DNA of 64,000 nucleotides from Taklimakanibacter sp049323275 (GTDB lineage Bacteria; Pseudomonadota; Alphaproteobacteria; Rhizobiales; Aestuariivirgaceae). The stretch covers positions 62,001 to 126,000 of the forward strand of contig JBMOOM010000028.1 of NCBI GenBank assembly GCA_049323275.1, given 5' to 3'. Each line of letters starts with the position of its first letter. Within the stretch, counting starts at the first letter, position 1. The notes under the pieces are model-generated. The model was not told the DNA's origin. It did no database searches and was given only the letters and a program-made list of their open reading frames with translations. Positions 1-8,644 of the stretch are shown piece by piece. The position numbers and the translations under genes are program-made.

Positions 1-822
1 GATGAGCACCGTCTCGGGCAACGGCTTCTCCTTGAGCGGCTTGGCCGCCGCCACGGCGACCCGGCAATAATCGAAGGCCTTGGCCTCATAAGCGAGCTGG
101 GCCGCCTCGTCGTCCTCGACGATCGAGATCTCGATCGCCGGGAAATCGGGCTTGGGGCCGGGCCAGTCGGGATTGGCCTTGAGCACGACCTTCTGCTTGG
201 GCTCCCATTTCTCGAGGAGATAGGGGCCGCATTGCGCCGGGATCTCGGTCGTATATCTGCCGCCGGCCTTTTCGACCGCCGCCTTGCAGACGATGTGGCC
301 GCCATAATAGGGCAGCGATGTCACCCAGATCGGCTGGAACGGCTCCTTCAGGTGGATGATACCGGAACGCTCGTCCTTGACCTCGACATGATCGAGCTTC
401 TCGAACTGGTATTTCCACGGTGATTCCCTGGCCGGATCGGCGATGCGCTCGAAGGAGTATTTAACGTCCTCAGGCGTCAGCGCGCCGAAGCCCCCGGTCC
501 ATTTGAGGCCGGGAATGAGGGTGAAGGCGATGGTGGTCGGGCTCGTCTGCTCGATCTTCTCGGCCGCCCAGGGCGCGACGGTGTTGCCCTTGCGCATGTC
601 GGAAAGGCGCACCAGCGAGGTGAGCACGCAGCGATTGGTGATGTCTTCCAGCCCGCCGATCTCGTAGGCCGGGTCGAATTTCTGGATGTCACCCTCACCC
701 CGGATGCGCAGCAGATCGCCTTCCGCAGCGAAGCTCAGGCGCGGCGAGAGCATGATCCCCGAGCCCAGGAGCGCCGAGAGCTGCAGGAAGCCGCGACGGT
801 CGAATTGTCCTTTGATCTTCAT
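1..822 (-). CDS. ABC transporter substrate-binding protein, family 5 (peptide/opine/nickel type), C-terminus outside window
   Basis: Periplasmic solute-binding protein of the SBP_bac_5 (DppA/OppA) family. The frame is open from an ATG at 822 to the window edge, giving 274 codons of an expected 500 or so. The N-terminus carries a twin-arginine signal (F-D-R-R-G-F-L-Q, residues 7-14) followed by a hydrophobic stretch and a likely cut after SFA, so export would be through Tat. Typical family text follows: an early FDPAY segment and LTPEDVKYSFER near residue 130. Its ATG overlaps the stop of the upstream ATPase gene by ATGA, so it is translated with the transporter. The substrate cannot be read from the sequence. 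Placing the binding protein last in the operon is less usual than first. Confidence 0.9.
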   Translation of the reverse strand, partial: MKIKGQFDRRGFLQLSALLGSGIMLSPRLSFAAEGDLLRIRGEGDIQKFDPAYEIGGLEDITNRCVLTSLVRLSDMRKGNTVAPWAAEKIEQTSPTTIAFTLIPGLKWTGGFGALTPEDVKYSFERIADPARESPWKYQFEKLDHVEVKDERSGIIHLKEPFQPIWVTSLPYYGGHIVCKAAVEKAGGRYTTEIPAQCGPYLLEKWEPKQKVVLKANPDWPGPKPDFPAIEISIVEDDEAAQLAYEAKAFDYCRVAVAAAKPLKEKPLPETVLI

Positions 823-1805
823 TGGTTCAGTCCTCCCTGATTTATCGGATAGTGGCAACGCACTTTATGGTCGGCAGTCAGAGACGTGAGCGCCGGCGCC
901 TCGGCGCGGCAGCGCGGCTGCGCCAAGGGGCAGCGCGTATGGAATTCGCATCCCTTCGGGCGTTTCAGGATGCTCGGCACCTCGCCGGTGATGGCGAGAT
1001 GCCGGCGCCGCTGCCGGGGGTCGGGAATGGGCTCGGAGGCGATGAGGGACGCCGTATAGGGATGGCGCGCCTTGGCGAAGATCGCCGGCGTCGGTCCTTC
1101 CTCGACGATGCGGCCCAGATACATGACGGCGATCCGGTCGGAGACATGGCGCACGATGGCGAGATTGTGGGTGACGATGATGTAGGAGAGGTCGAGATGA
1201 TCCTTGAGCCTGGTCATCAGGTTGAGGATCTCGCCCTGGATCGACACATCGAGGCCGGCGGTCGGCTCGTCGGCGATGACCAGCGACGGCTTGAGGGCAA
1301 GCGCCCGGGCGACGCCGGCACGGCGCGCCTGGCCGCCCGACAATTCATGCGGATAGCGCGAGACGAAGTCGGCCGGCAGGCCGACGAGCTTCAGCAGCTG
1401 CTGCGCGGTCTCGCGCCGCGAATTCATGGCGACTCCGTGGATGACGAAGGGCTCGGTGATGGCGGCGCCAATGGTCACCCGCGGGCTGAGCGAGCCGACC
1501 GGGTCCTGGAACATCATCGCCGTTTTGCGCCGCAGATGCCGGAAGGCGGCCGGACCCGTGCCGGCGATGGCGGCGCCCTCGAACCGGACGCTGCCCCGGC
1601 TTCGCGGCACGAGGCCGAGAAGGGCGCGCGCCAGGGTCGTCTTGCCGGAGCCTGACTCTCCGACGAGGCCCAAAGTCTCGCCCGGGTCGACGGTGACCGA
1701 TACATCATCGAGGATCGTCAGGCGGCGGGAGCCCATGCCCAGCATGCCGCCGGGGGCGCGGAAATTCACCGCCAATCCTTGTGCCTCGATAAGGGGTCGG
1801 GTCAT
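819..1805 (-). CDS. ABC transporter ATP-binding protein, DppF/OppF-like
   Basis: Cytoplasmic ATPase subunit of a peptide-type importer, 328 residues, usual length for OppF/DppF. Visible motifs are Walker A GESGSGKTT (about 49-57), Q-loop FQDPVGSLSP, signature LSGGQARRAGVARAL (the family norm is LSGGQ.QR, here QARR) and Walker B LVIADEPTAGLD. The C-terminal 70 residues form the oligopeptide/dipeptide C-terminal region with FHTRCPLA, a Cys-containing segment characteristic of this subfamily. It overlaps the preceding ATPase and the following binding-protein gene by 4 bp each, so stoichiometric, coupled translation is likely. It would pair with the DppD-like ATPase as a heterodimer. Confidence 0.93.
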   Translation of the reverse strand: MTRPLIEAQGLAVNFRAPGGMLGMGSRRLTILDDVSVTVDPGETLGLVGESGSGKTTLARALLGLVPRSRGSVRFEGAAIAGTGPAAFRHLRRKTAMMFQDPVGSLSPRVTIGAAITEPFVIHGVAMNSRRETAQQLLKLVGLPADFVSRYPHELSGGQARRAGVARALALKPSLVIADEPTAGLDVSIQGEILNLMTRLKDHLDLSYIIVTHNLAIVRHVSDRIAVMYLGRIVEEGPTPAIFAKARHPYTASLIASEPIPDPRQRRRHLAITGEVPSILKRPKGCEFHTRCPLAQPRCRAEAPALTSLTADHKVRCHYPINQGGLNQ

Positions 1806-2653
1806 GGCGAAGAGCCTCTGAGGAAGCCCGCGCGCTCGGATTCCGAGATCACCGGCAGATAGCTGGTGCGCTCGGTGATGCGGGCCGGATCGCAGGCGAG
1901 CAAAGCGCGCGTATAGGGATGGCGCGGCTTGTGAAAGATGTCGTCGACATCGCCGCCTTCCACCACCTCGCCCTGATACATGACATAGACGCGGTCGCAG
2001 AGCTCGGCGACGACGCCCAGATGATGGGTGACGATGAGGATGCCGCCGCCATAGTCGCGGCGCAGCTCGCGGAAGAGATGGATGATCTGGGCTTCCATGG
2101 TGACGTCGAGCGCCGTGGTCGGCTCATCGGCGATGAGCAGGCTCGGATTGACCAGCAGGGCGGCGGCGATGGCGCAGCGCTGGCGCATGCCGCCCGACAG
2201 CTCATGGGGATAGGCGCGGGCGCGCAGAGCCGGGTCGGGAATGCCGACCCGGGCCAGCATGGCGATCGCGCGGCTGAGCTTTTCCGCCGCGCTGCCGGGC
2301 AGGCGGCATTGGAAGTCGACCAGCTGATCGCCGATGGTGAGCACCGGGTTGAAGGAGGTCATCGGGTCCTGGAAGACCATGGCGATCTCATCGCCGCGCA
2401 AGGCGGCCTGTGCCTTGCGGTCGGCGCCGGTGATCGGCCGGCCCTTGAAGGAAACGTCGCCCGTGAGGATACGCGAGCCCGACGGCAGGAGGCCGGTGAT
2501 GGCCGAGGCGAGGGTGGATTTGCCGGAGCCCGATTCCCCGACGAGGCCCACCGCCTCGCCGAGCCTGATCTCCAGGCTGGCCCGGCGCACCGCCCGGACA
2601 TGGCCGGCATAGTCGATGGTGAGGTCGCGGATGGCGAGCAGCGGTTCGGTCAT
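1802..2653 (-). CDS. ABC transporter ATP-binding protein, DppD/OppD-like
   Basis: Second ATPase of the peptide-type importer, 283 residues. Walker A is GESGSGKST, signature LSGGMRQRCAIAAAL and Walker B LLIADEPTTALD. It is somewhat shorter than typical DppD (about 320-330): the C-terminal oligopeptide domain is truncated after RITERTSYLPVISESE and the Cys-rich segment kept in the DppF partner is absent. The start ATG at 2653 overlaps the stop of the permease gene, and its own stop overlaps the next ATPase, so the whole set is one transcription unit read right to left. Confidence 0.92.
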   Translation of the reverse strand: MTEPLLAIRDLTIDYAGHVRAVRRASLEIRLGEAVGLVGESGSGKSTLASAITGLLPSGSRILTGDVSFKGRPITGADRKAQAALRGDEIAMVFQDPMTSFNPVLTIGDQLVDFQCRLPGSAAEKLSRAIAMLARVGIPDPALRARAYPHELSGGMRQRCAIAAALLVNPSLLIADEPTTALDVTMEAQIIHLFRELRRDYGGGILIVTHHLGVVAELCDRVYVMYQGEVVEGGDVDDIFHKPRHPYTRALLACDPARITERTSYLPVISESERAGFLRGSSP

Positions 2654-3504
2654 GGGGAACGCCTGGTCTTGAGCTTGGGGTCGAGCGCGTCGCGCAGGGA
2701 TTCGCCCAGAAAGGTGAAGCCCAGCGTCGCGATCACCAGCGGAATGCCGGCCGCGATGACCAGCGCCGGATTGGCGCGCAGGGACGTATAGCCGTCATTG
2801 AGGATGGTGCCCCAGCTGGGCGTCGGCGGCTTCACGCCCAGCCCCAGATAGGAGAGGGCGGCTTCGAGCGCCACGACGGACGGAATGTCCATGCTCACCA
2901 GAATGACCAGCGGTCCCAGCACATTGGGCAGAAGGTGGATGCCGACGATGCGCGGCAGGCCGGCGCCCATCGACTGCTCGGCGAGGATGAATTCGCTGCG
3001 CCGGAGCGAGAGCGTCTGGGCGCGCACCAGCCGGCCATAGACCGGGATGGAGATGACGGCGATGACGAAAACGAGCGTCGATGTGCCCGGTCCCAGAATG
3101 ACGATGACGGTTAGGGCGAAGAGGATGAGCGGAATGGCGCTCAGGGAGTCGAAGAAGAAGATGAGGAGCGCGTCGAGCCAGCGCGGTCCATAACCCGCCA
3201 ATATGCCGAGGATGAGGCCGATGAAGGCGCCGATGCCGATCGAGAAGACGGCAATGCCCATGGCGACGCGGGCGCCATAGATGACGCGCGAAAGCGTATC
3301 GCGGCCGAGCTGGTCGGTGCCGAGCCAATGCGCGGCCGAGGGGCCCTGCAGCTTGTTGACGATATCGATCCTGGCCGGGTCATAGGGTGCGACGACATCG
3401 GCGAAGATCGCGGCGCCGAGCACGATGACGACGAAGACGAGGCCCAGAAGGCCGAAAGGATCGCGCGTCACGCGCTTCAATATATCAAGCGCCCCGGAAG
3501 GCAT
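2650..3504 (-). CDS. ABC transporter permease, DppC/OppC-like
   Basis: Inner-membrane permease, 284 residues, with an N-terminal hydrophobic segment, the family's periplasmic YDPARIDI..LQGPSAAHWLGTDQLGRDTLSRVIYGAR stretch (HWLGTD.LGRD is diagnostic of DppC), and the EAA-type cytoplasmic loop around AEQSMGAGLPRIVGIHLLPN. About six membrane segments can be drawn. Its start lies 20 bp inside the end of the DppB-like gene. It forms the translocation pore with that permease for the same unknown peptide-like or opine-like substrate. Confidence 0.93.
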   Translation of the reverse strand: MPSGALDILKRVTRDPFGLLGLVFVVIVLGAAIFADVVAPYDPARIDIVNKLQGPSAAHWLGTDQLGRDTLSRVIYGARVAMGIAVFSIGIGAFIGLILGILAGYGPRWLDALLIFFFDSLSAIPLILFALTVIVILGPGTSTLVFVIAVISIPVYGRLVRAQTLSLRRSEFILAEQSMGAGLPRIVGIHLLPNVLGPLVILVSMDIPSVVALEAALSYLGLGVKPPTPSWGTILNDGYTSLRANPALVIAAGIPLVIATLGFTFLGESLRDALDPKLKTRRSP

Positions 3505-4438
3505 CTCTGATCCTCGGGTCTAGCCGCGCGATCAGGAGATCGGCGGCAATGGTGAGCGAGACATAGATCGCGGTCATGACGAGCACCGTGCCCATGACGA
3601 CCGGATAATTGCGCAGGGCCACGGCGCTGGTGACGAGCTTGCCGATGCCGGGCCGGGAGAAAATGACCTCGACGAAGACGGCGCTGGAGATGAGACCGCC
3701 CAGGCTGACCGCCAGCAGCGAAAGCGTGGGAATGAGCGCGATGCGCAGGCCGTATTTGGTGACGATCTTCCATTCCGAGACGCCGAAGGCGCGCGCCGTG
3801 CGGATATGCGGCTCGCCCATGACGTCGAGCATCGAGGCGCGGACGAGACGCGCCAGATAGCCGACCCAGGTGAAGCCGATGGCGAAGGCCGGCAAGATGA
3901 GCGCCTGGATCCGGCTCATGATGTCGCCGTCCTCGCCGTCACCGATCGCCGGCAGCCAGTTGAGCTTCACGGCGAAGATCAGGAGCGCATAGATGGCCAC
4001 GACATAATAGGGCAGCGAAATGGTGGCGACGGAAACGAGGCTCGCCAGCCGGTCGATCCAGCTGCCGCGCTTCAGCACCGCGAGGCAGCCGAGCGGGATG
4101 GCGAGCAAGGTCGCCCAGCCGAGGCCCGCGACGCACAGGACCAGCGTATTGGGCAGCACTTCCCAGATCTCGGACGCGACCGGACGGTTCGACATCACGT
4201 CGATGCCGAGATTGCCGGTGAGCACATTGGCGAAGAAATTATAGACCTGGATCACATAGGGCTGGTCGAGGCCCATCTCGCGGGTGAGCCTGTCGACCAT
4301 CTCCTGGGTCGCGCGCGGGCCCAGGGCCGCCCTTGCCGGATTGCCCGGCACGATGAAGACGGCGGCATACATGGCGAACATGACGCCGATGAGGATCAGG
4401 AGACCGAGGCCGATGCGTTTGGTGGTGTAAGCAAGCAT
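3485..4438 (-). CDS. ABC transporter permease, DppB/OppB-like
   Basis: Inner-membrane permease, 317 residues. It begins with the membrane segment LGLLILIGVMFAMYAAVFIVPGNPARAALG, matching DppB/OppB N-termini (the F.V.PG.PA motif), and carries the coupling loop ARAFGVSEWKIVTKYGLRIALIP near residue 220. It lies 16 bp downstream of the CocE-like hydrolase gene and overlaps the DppC-like gene by 20 bp, so hydrolase and importer are probably co-expressed. Confidence 0.93.
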   Translation of the reverse strand: MLAYTTKRIGLGLLILIGVMFAMYAAVFIVPGNPARAALGPRATQEMVDRLTREMGLDQPYVIQVYNFFANVLTGNLGIDVMSNRPVASEIWEVLPNTLVLCVAGLGWATLLAIPLGCLAVLKRGSWIDRLASLVSVATISLPYYVVAIYALLIFAVKLNWLPAIGDGEDGDIMSRIQALILPAFAIGFTWVGYLARLVRASMLDVMGEPHIRTARAFGVSEWKIVTKYGLRIALIPTLSLLAVSLGGLISSAVFVEVIFSRPGIGKLVTSAVALRNYPVVMGTVLVMTAIYVSLTIAADLLIARLDPRIRDAFRGA

Positions 4439-4454
4439 GGCCTTTCCCGGGGCT

Positions 4455-6467
4455 TCAACAGAAGTCGCGCTTTATGGTGCGCGTCGCACCCTTGCTGTGG
4501 ATGACGCGGCCCCTTTCGCGCGCCTCGATCAGCCAGGTCAGATAGAAATTTTCGGCGTCGGCGGTGAGCTCGGTGCGCGACCTCGCTTCCATGTCGGAGG
4601 GACCGCTTCTGATCGCCCAGGCATATTCGGTGACGAGCTTCGCCGACAGGGGATCGTCGGGATGGATGAAGAAGGTGTCGTTGTTCCAGGACGAGGTGAC
4701 GATGCCGCGGTCGTCGATCGACTGCGTGCCGCCGTCGCTCTTCAGCTTTATCGTGCGCAGGCCCGTGCCGAGATCATCCTCGATGGTTTTGGTCGTCTGC
4801 CCGATGGCGATATCGGTCGAGGGAACGGGCGGCGCGATCTCGGCCGGGTCGAAGCGCACCGATCTGTCGCGGGGATGGGCCGGGCGCACCGGCAGGCGGA
4901 TGGTCGAACGGCCGGACCTGATCGTGGCGGTGGCGAGCGTCGGCTGCGGCCACAGGATGAACCAGTGCTGGGTCGAGAGCGCCAGCCGGATGCGGTGGCC
5001 GGCGGGAATTTCGCGGGCGAAGTCGTTGAGCTTCAGCTTGACCTTGAAAGGCGTGCCGACCGGACAGTCTTCCGGAAACTCATGGCTGTTCCGGTGGCTC
5101 AGATTGAGCACGCCATAGGTCATCAGCGCCGAGGTGCCGTCCGGATAGACGTCGCACAGGCGGGCCGCGAGATTGACCTTCGGCACGTCGACGGTGAGCT
5201 CGAGATCGATCTCGGGCGCGCCCAGGAGCGTGATCGCTTCGGGGAGCGGTTCGGTGTCGAAGCAGAGCGCCTGGCCATCCTCGCGACGCTGGTCGATGGC
5301 GAGATCGGGCGTGGTGCCGCCATAGCCGCCCCAGCGGCCGCAATCGGTGCCGGCGGTGGCGGGCGAGCGCACCGAACGCTCGGCGCCGGTCTTCGCTTCG
5401 GGATCGAGGCCTTTCGAGTTTAGATAATGCGTCCGCCAGTCGATGCGCGGGCTGGGCCAGGCGTCCTCGGCGACCCAGTGGCCTCTATGTGTTTCGTAAT
5501 AGGGGCGGGGACGCTCCTCCTCGACGACGAAGACGCGATAGAGCGGCTCGTCCATGATGCCGGTCGCCTCGCCGGCGAGCCAGTATTTCCACCAGCGCAG
5601 CGCTTCCTGGAGATAGCCGATCCGCGGGCCGGGATCGCCGCGGCAGGGAAAGGCATGTGTCCAGGGACCCATGATGGCGCGTTTGGGTGAAGAGAGGCCT
5701 TCGAGCAGGCGGGCGACCGAGTTGGAGTAGCTGTCCTCCCAGCCGCAGACCGCCAGCACGGCGCATTCTATCTTCGAGAAATCCTCGCAGACCGAGCCCT
5801 GTTTCCAATAAGCGTCGCGACGCTGATGCTTGAGCCAATGCTCCGACCAGGAGGTATTGGCCTCGAGGCGCTTCAGCCACATGTCGCGCCACGCTTCGCC
5901 GACGATCTGCGGATCAGGCGGCATGGCGTTCTTCACCAGCATGAAATTCGACCACATCTCGTTCTCGGTGATGAGCGCGCCGCCCATATAATGGACGTCG
6001 TCGGCATAGCGGTCGTCGGTCGAGCACAAAGTGATGATCGCCTTCAGCGCCGGCGGGCGGCGCGCGGCGACCTGGAGCGAGTTGAAGCCGCCCCAGGAAA
6101 TGCCGACCATGCCGATATTGCCGTTGCACCAGGGTTCCGCGGCGAGATGTACGATGATCTCGCAGGCGTCCTCCTGCTCGCGCGGCAGATATTCATCGGC
6201 GAGGAGACCGTCGGAGTCGCCGGCGCCCCTGATGTCGACGCGGCAGACGGCGACGCCGTAGCCCGCCCAATAGGGCTGGATCTCGGTATCGCGGAACACG
6301 GTGCCGTCACGCCGGCGATAGGGCACCATCTCGAGGACGAGCGGGACCTTGTCGCCGGTCTTCGGCTTCCACAAAGTGGTGGCGATGCGGGTGCCGTCGG
6401 CAAGTTCGATCCACAGAGGATCGACGACCTCCACCGCATAGGGGAATTCTGTTCTGATATCCGCCAT
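4455..6467 (-). CDS. CocE/NonD-type (S15) serine hydrolase
   Basis: Alpha/beta hydrolase of the X-Pro dipeptidyl-peptidase / cocaine esterase / glutaryl-acylase superfamily, 670 residues. The catalytic triad can be placed: nucleophile Ser in GISWGGF (about residue 123-129), Asp in CGWEDSY and His in GPWTHAF. The C-terminal part is the family's jelly-roll domain (HRIRLALSTQHWFILWPQ). No signal peptide is seen, so it is probably cytoplasmic and acts on the material brought in by the importer read behind it. The exact substrate (peptide, amide or ester) cannot be told from sequence. The start is an ATG preceded by an AAGGAAA Shine-Dalgarno-like sequence. Confidence 0.88.
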   Translation of the reverse strand: MADIRTEFPYAVEVVDPLWIELADGTRIATTLWKPKTGDKVPLVLEMVPYRRRDGTVFRDTEIQPYWAGYGVAVCRVDIRGAGDSDGLLADEYLPREQEDACEIIVHLAAEPWCNGNIGMVGISWGGFNSLQVAARRPPALKAIITLCSTDDRYADDVHYMGGALITENEMWSNFMLVKNAMPPDPQIVGEAWRDMWLKRLEANTSWSEHWLKHQRRDAYWKQGSVCEDFSKIECAVLAVCGWEDSYSNSVARLLEGLSSPKRAIMGPWTHAFPCRGDPGPRIGYLQEALRWWKYWLAGEATGIMDEPLYRVFVVEEERPRPYYETHRGHWVAEDAWPSPRIDWRTHYLNSKGLDPEAKTGAERSVRSPATAGTDCGRWGGYGGTTPDLAIDQRREDGQALCFDTEPLPEAITLLGAPEIDLELTVDVPKVNLAARLCDVYPDGTSALMTYGVLNLSHRNSHEFPEDCPVGTPFKVKLKLNDFAREIPAGHRIRLALSTQHWFILWPQPTLATATIRSGRSTIRLPVRPAHPRDRSVRFDPAEIAPPVPSTDIAIGQTTKTIEDDLGTGLRTIKLKSDGGTQSIDDRGIVTSSWNNDTFFIHPDDPLSAKLVTEYAWAIRSGPSDMEARSRTELTADAENFYLTWLIEARERGRVIHSKGATRTIKRDFC

Positions 6468-6474
6468 GGCGTTT

Positions 6475-6516
6475 CCTTGTTGAACGAATGTATAACAAGG
6501 TTTGCCAGGGGTTCAA
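6475..6516 (-). promoter_or_regulatory. Predicted promoter and inverted repeat ahead of the hydrolase/importer operon
   Basis: On the minus strand a -35-like TTGAAC (complement of 6511-6516) and -10-like TATACA (complement of 6489-6494) are separated by 16 bp, just upstream of the hydrolase ATG. The -10 lies within an inverted repeat with 7-bp arms, CCTTGTT at 6475-6481 and AACAAGG at 6494-6500, 12 bp apart. This arrangement fits repression by a dimeric regulator; which one is not known, though a GntR gene lies next door. Confidence 0.45.
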
Positions 6517-6550
6517 TGGGTTTGTGGTGAAATCCAGGGCCTTACCTGTA

Positions 6551-6584
6551 TTTTCCCTTCTCCCGCACGCGGGAGAAGGGGAAA
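6551..6584. repeat. Palindromic CCCTTCTCCCGC element, possible terminator
   Basis: A near-perfect hairpin (TTTTCCC-TTCTCCCGC pairing with GCGGGAGAA-GGGGAAAA around a very short loop) lies between the GntR gene and the hydrolase gene. A degenerate half copy with GCGGGAGAAGGGG follows at about 6637-6650. Elements of this CTCCCGC/GCGGGAG type are scattered between genes in many alphaproteobacteria. Here it could also end the GntR transcript. Confidence 0.6.
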
Positions 6585-6677
6585 ACCAGGCTGGGCCTGT
6601 GTATTCCGCGAGTTTCCCCGGACAGCCCTGCCGCAAGCGGGAGAAGGGGAAGTGAGGGGAGATTCGACGTCAATATC

Positions 6678-7400
6678 TCACAAAAAGCTGTCCATCCCGG
6701 CATGGCGGAGGTCGCGCTCGGCCATGTCGAGGATCTGCGACATGGCCCTGACCGCATCGTCCGGCTGGCGCAGGCGCACCGCCTCCACCACGGCGAGATG
6801 CAGCGCCAGGGCTTCCGGCGGATTGGAGCCGACGGTCTCGGTGGTGTCGAACAGCGAGCTCATGGCGCTGCGCACGACGCCGGCGAGCTGGATGAAGATG
6901 ATATTGTGGCTCGCGACCAGCAGGGCGGTGTGAAAGTCGATATCCGCTTCGATGAAGGCGGCGCGGTCGGCATGTCTCGCCATGCGCTGCCAGGCCTCGT
7001 GGATGCGGGCGAGGTCGGCCGGGCTGGCGCGCAGGGCGGCGAGCCGCGCCGCCGCCGGCTCGATGGTGCGGCGGGCCTCGACCAGCGAGGTGGTGATGCC
7101 GTGGCTGTCGCCATTGGCGGCGAGCCAGGCGGCGATATCGGGATCGAGAATGCTCCATTGGGTGCGCGCCGTGACGCTGGTGCCGGCGCGCGGCTTCGAG
7201 ACCAGCATGCCCTTCGAAACCAGGACCCGGCTTGCTTCGCGGATGACCGTCCGGCTGACGCCGAATTCGCTGCAGAGCGCCGCCTCCTTGGGGATGGTCT
7301 CGCCGACCGCCCACCGGCCGGTGATGACGCGTTGCGCCAGCGCCTCGACAATTTCCTTGTGGACGCGAGGTTTGCGGATACGTGCGGGCGCCGTCTTCAT
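6678..7400 (-). CDS. GntR-family transcriptional regulator, FadR/FCD subfamily
   Basis: 240-residue regulator: winged helix-turn-helix at about 12-75 (KEAALCSEFGVSRTVIREASRVLVSKGML), then an all-helical FCD ligand-binding domain (about 95-230) with the usual metal-ligand positions in DIDFHTALL and LHLAVVEAV. It is divergent from araF across 129 bp, so the likely target is the arabinose/galactose operon. FCD regulators typically sense a small carboxylate, here perhaps a sugar acid made by the dehydratase pathway (inference). An alternative target is the hydrolase/importer operon downstream. Confidence 0.9.
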   Translation of the reverse strand: MKTAPARIRKPRVHKEIVEALAQRVITGRWAVGETIPKEAALCSEFGVSRTVIREASRVLVSKGMLVSKPRAGTSVTARTQWSILDPDIAAWLAANGDSHGITTSLVEARRTIEPAAARLAALRASPADLARIHEAWQRMARHADRAAFIEADIDFHTALLVASHNIIFIQLAGVVRSAMSSLFDTTETVGSNPPEALALHLAVVEAVRLRQPDDAVRAMSQILDMAERDLRHAGMDSFL

Positions 7401-7529
7401 GAGGCAATTAATATATCATATTTATTCGGTTTCAAGATCATATTTAGTGATTGACAAGTCTGATCAGAATCCGGAGGAATCCCGCCACGGTCCGCCCATG
7501 GAAGGCGCCGAATTGATGGGAGTGAGCAA
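7401..7529. promoter_or_regulatory. Divergent control region between gntR and araF
   Basis: AT-rich stretch within GC-rich DNA. It holds a 10-bp direct repeat ATCATATTTA at 7415-7424 and 7437-7446, exactly 22 bp apart and so on the same face of the helix, a perfect -35 hexamer TTGACA at 7451-7456 (plus strand, no convincing -10 found), and a palindrome TCTGATCAGA at 7459-7468. These are candidate sites for the GntR protein. The araF ATG at 7530 is preceded by GGGAG. Confidence 0.5.
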
Positions 7530-8522
7530 ATGGGTTTCGTGAAAAAGTTCGCCGCGGTCGGCCTGACCGCGGTCGCCGCGATCGCATTCACCGCCGCGGC
7601 CTATGCCGCCGATGTGAAGATCGGCTTCGTCGTGAAGCAGCCGGAAGAGCCGTGGTTCCAGGATGAATGGAAATTCGCCGAACAGGCGGCCAAGGAAAAG
7701 GGCTTCGATCTGGTCAAGATCGGCGCCGAGGACGGCGAGAAGGTGCAATCGGCCATCGACAATCTGGGTGCCCAGGGCGCCCAGGGCTTCATCATCTGCA
7801 CGCCCGACGTGAAGCTCGGCCCCGGCATCGTCGCCAAAGCGGCCGCCAACAATCTCAAGCTGATGACGGTCGACGACCGGCTGCTGGGCGCCGACGGCAA
7901 TCCGATCGAGGACGTGCCGCATATGGGCATCTCGGCGACCAAGATCGGCGAGGCGGTCGGCCAGGCGATCGTCGATGAGGCGAAGAAGCGCGGCTGGGAC
8001 CTGAAGACGGTCGGCGCCATCCGCATCTCCTATGACCAGCTGCCGACGGCGGTCGACCGCGTCGAAGGCGCCATCTCGGTGCTGAAGGCGAATGGCTTCC
8101 CGGCCGAGAACATCTTCGACGCCCCGCAGGCCAAGACCGACACCGAAGCGGCGCTCAATGCCGCGACGACGGTCCTCAACAAGCATGCCGACATCAAGAA
8201 CTGGGTGGCCTTCGGCCTCAATGACGAAGCCGCGCTCGGCGCCGTGCGCGCCACCGAGAGCGTCGGCATCGCGGCCGCCAATGTGATCGCGGTCGGCATC
8301 GGCGGCGCCGAATCGGCGATCAACGAGTTCAAAAAGCCGGAAGCGACCGGCTTCGTCGGCACCGTGATCATCTCGCCGAAGCGGCATGGTTATGAGACGG
8401 CGCTCAACATGTATGACTGGATCGCCAACAGCAAGGAGCCGGAAAAACTCATCCTGACGGCGGGCCAGCTGGCGCAGCGCGACAATTACCAGGCGGTGCG
8501 CAAGGAACTCGGTCTCGAATAG
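7530..8522 (+). CDS. araF: L-arabinose-type ABC transporter substrate-binding protein AraF
   Basis: 330-residue periplasmic sugar-binding protein with a Sec signal peptide (cut near AYA-ADVKIG, about residue 26). The mature start KIGFVVKQPEEPWFQDEWKFAE and the segment QGFIICTPDVKLGPGIVAKA match E. coli AraF closely as I remember it, which separates it from ribose- and xylose-binding relatives. It would bind L-arabinose and possibly D-galactose or D-fucose, and hand them to AraGH encoded downstream. A repeat hairpin separates it from araG, so the binding protein may be made in excess. Confidence 0.92.
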   Translation: MGFVKKFAAVGLTAVAAIAFTAAAYAADVKIGFVVKQPEEPWFQDEWKFAEQAAKEKGFDLVKIGAEDGEKVQSAIDNLGAQGAQGFIICTPDVKLGPGIVAKAAANNLKLMTVDDRLLGADGNPIEDVPHMGISATKIGEAVGQAIVDEAKKRGWDLKTVGAIRISYDQLPTAVDRVEGAISVLKANGFPAENIFDAPQAKTDTEAALNAATTVLNKHADIKNWVAFGLNDEAALGAVRATESVGIAAANVIAVGIGGAESAINEFKKPEATGFVGTVIISPKRHGYETALNMYDWIANSKEPEKLILTAGQLAQRDNYQAVRKELGLE

Positions 8523-8533
8523 AGACGCCAACT

Positions 8534-8628
8534 CGTCATGGCCGGGCCTCGACCCGGCCATCCAGCCTCGCCGCCATACAGCTGTTGCGCGGAAGGACTG
8601 GATGGCCGCCTCGAGGGCGGCCATGACG
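8534..8628. repeat. Extragenic palindromic repeat between araF and araG
   Basis: The outer arms CGTCATGGCC (8534-8543) and GGCCATGACG (8619-8628) are perfect inverted copies. Inside are further GC-rich arms: GGCCGGGC/CCCGGCC, and TCCAG with CTGGA. The CGTCATGGCCGGGC pattern is the familiar Rhizobiales-type intergenic repeat. On the transcript it would form a large stem-loop that could protect araF mRNA and reduce read-through into araGH. Confidence 0.8.
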
Positions 8629-8644
8629 AATAGAGTGCTGAAGC

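Noticed and set aside
7451..7479. Complete sigma-70 promoter for araF from the perfect TTGACA
   Set aside because: No acceptable -10 at 16-18 bp; only the -35-like hexamer can be reported.
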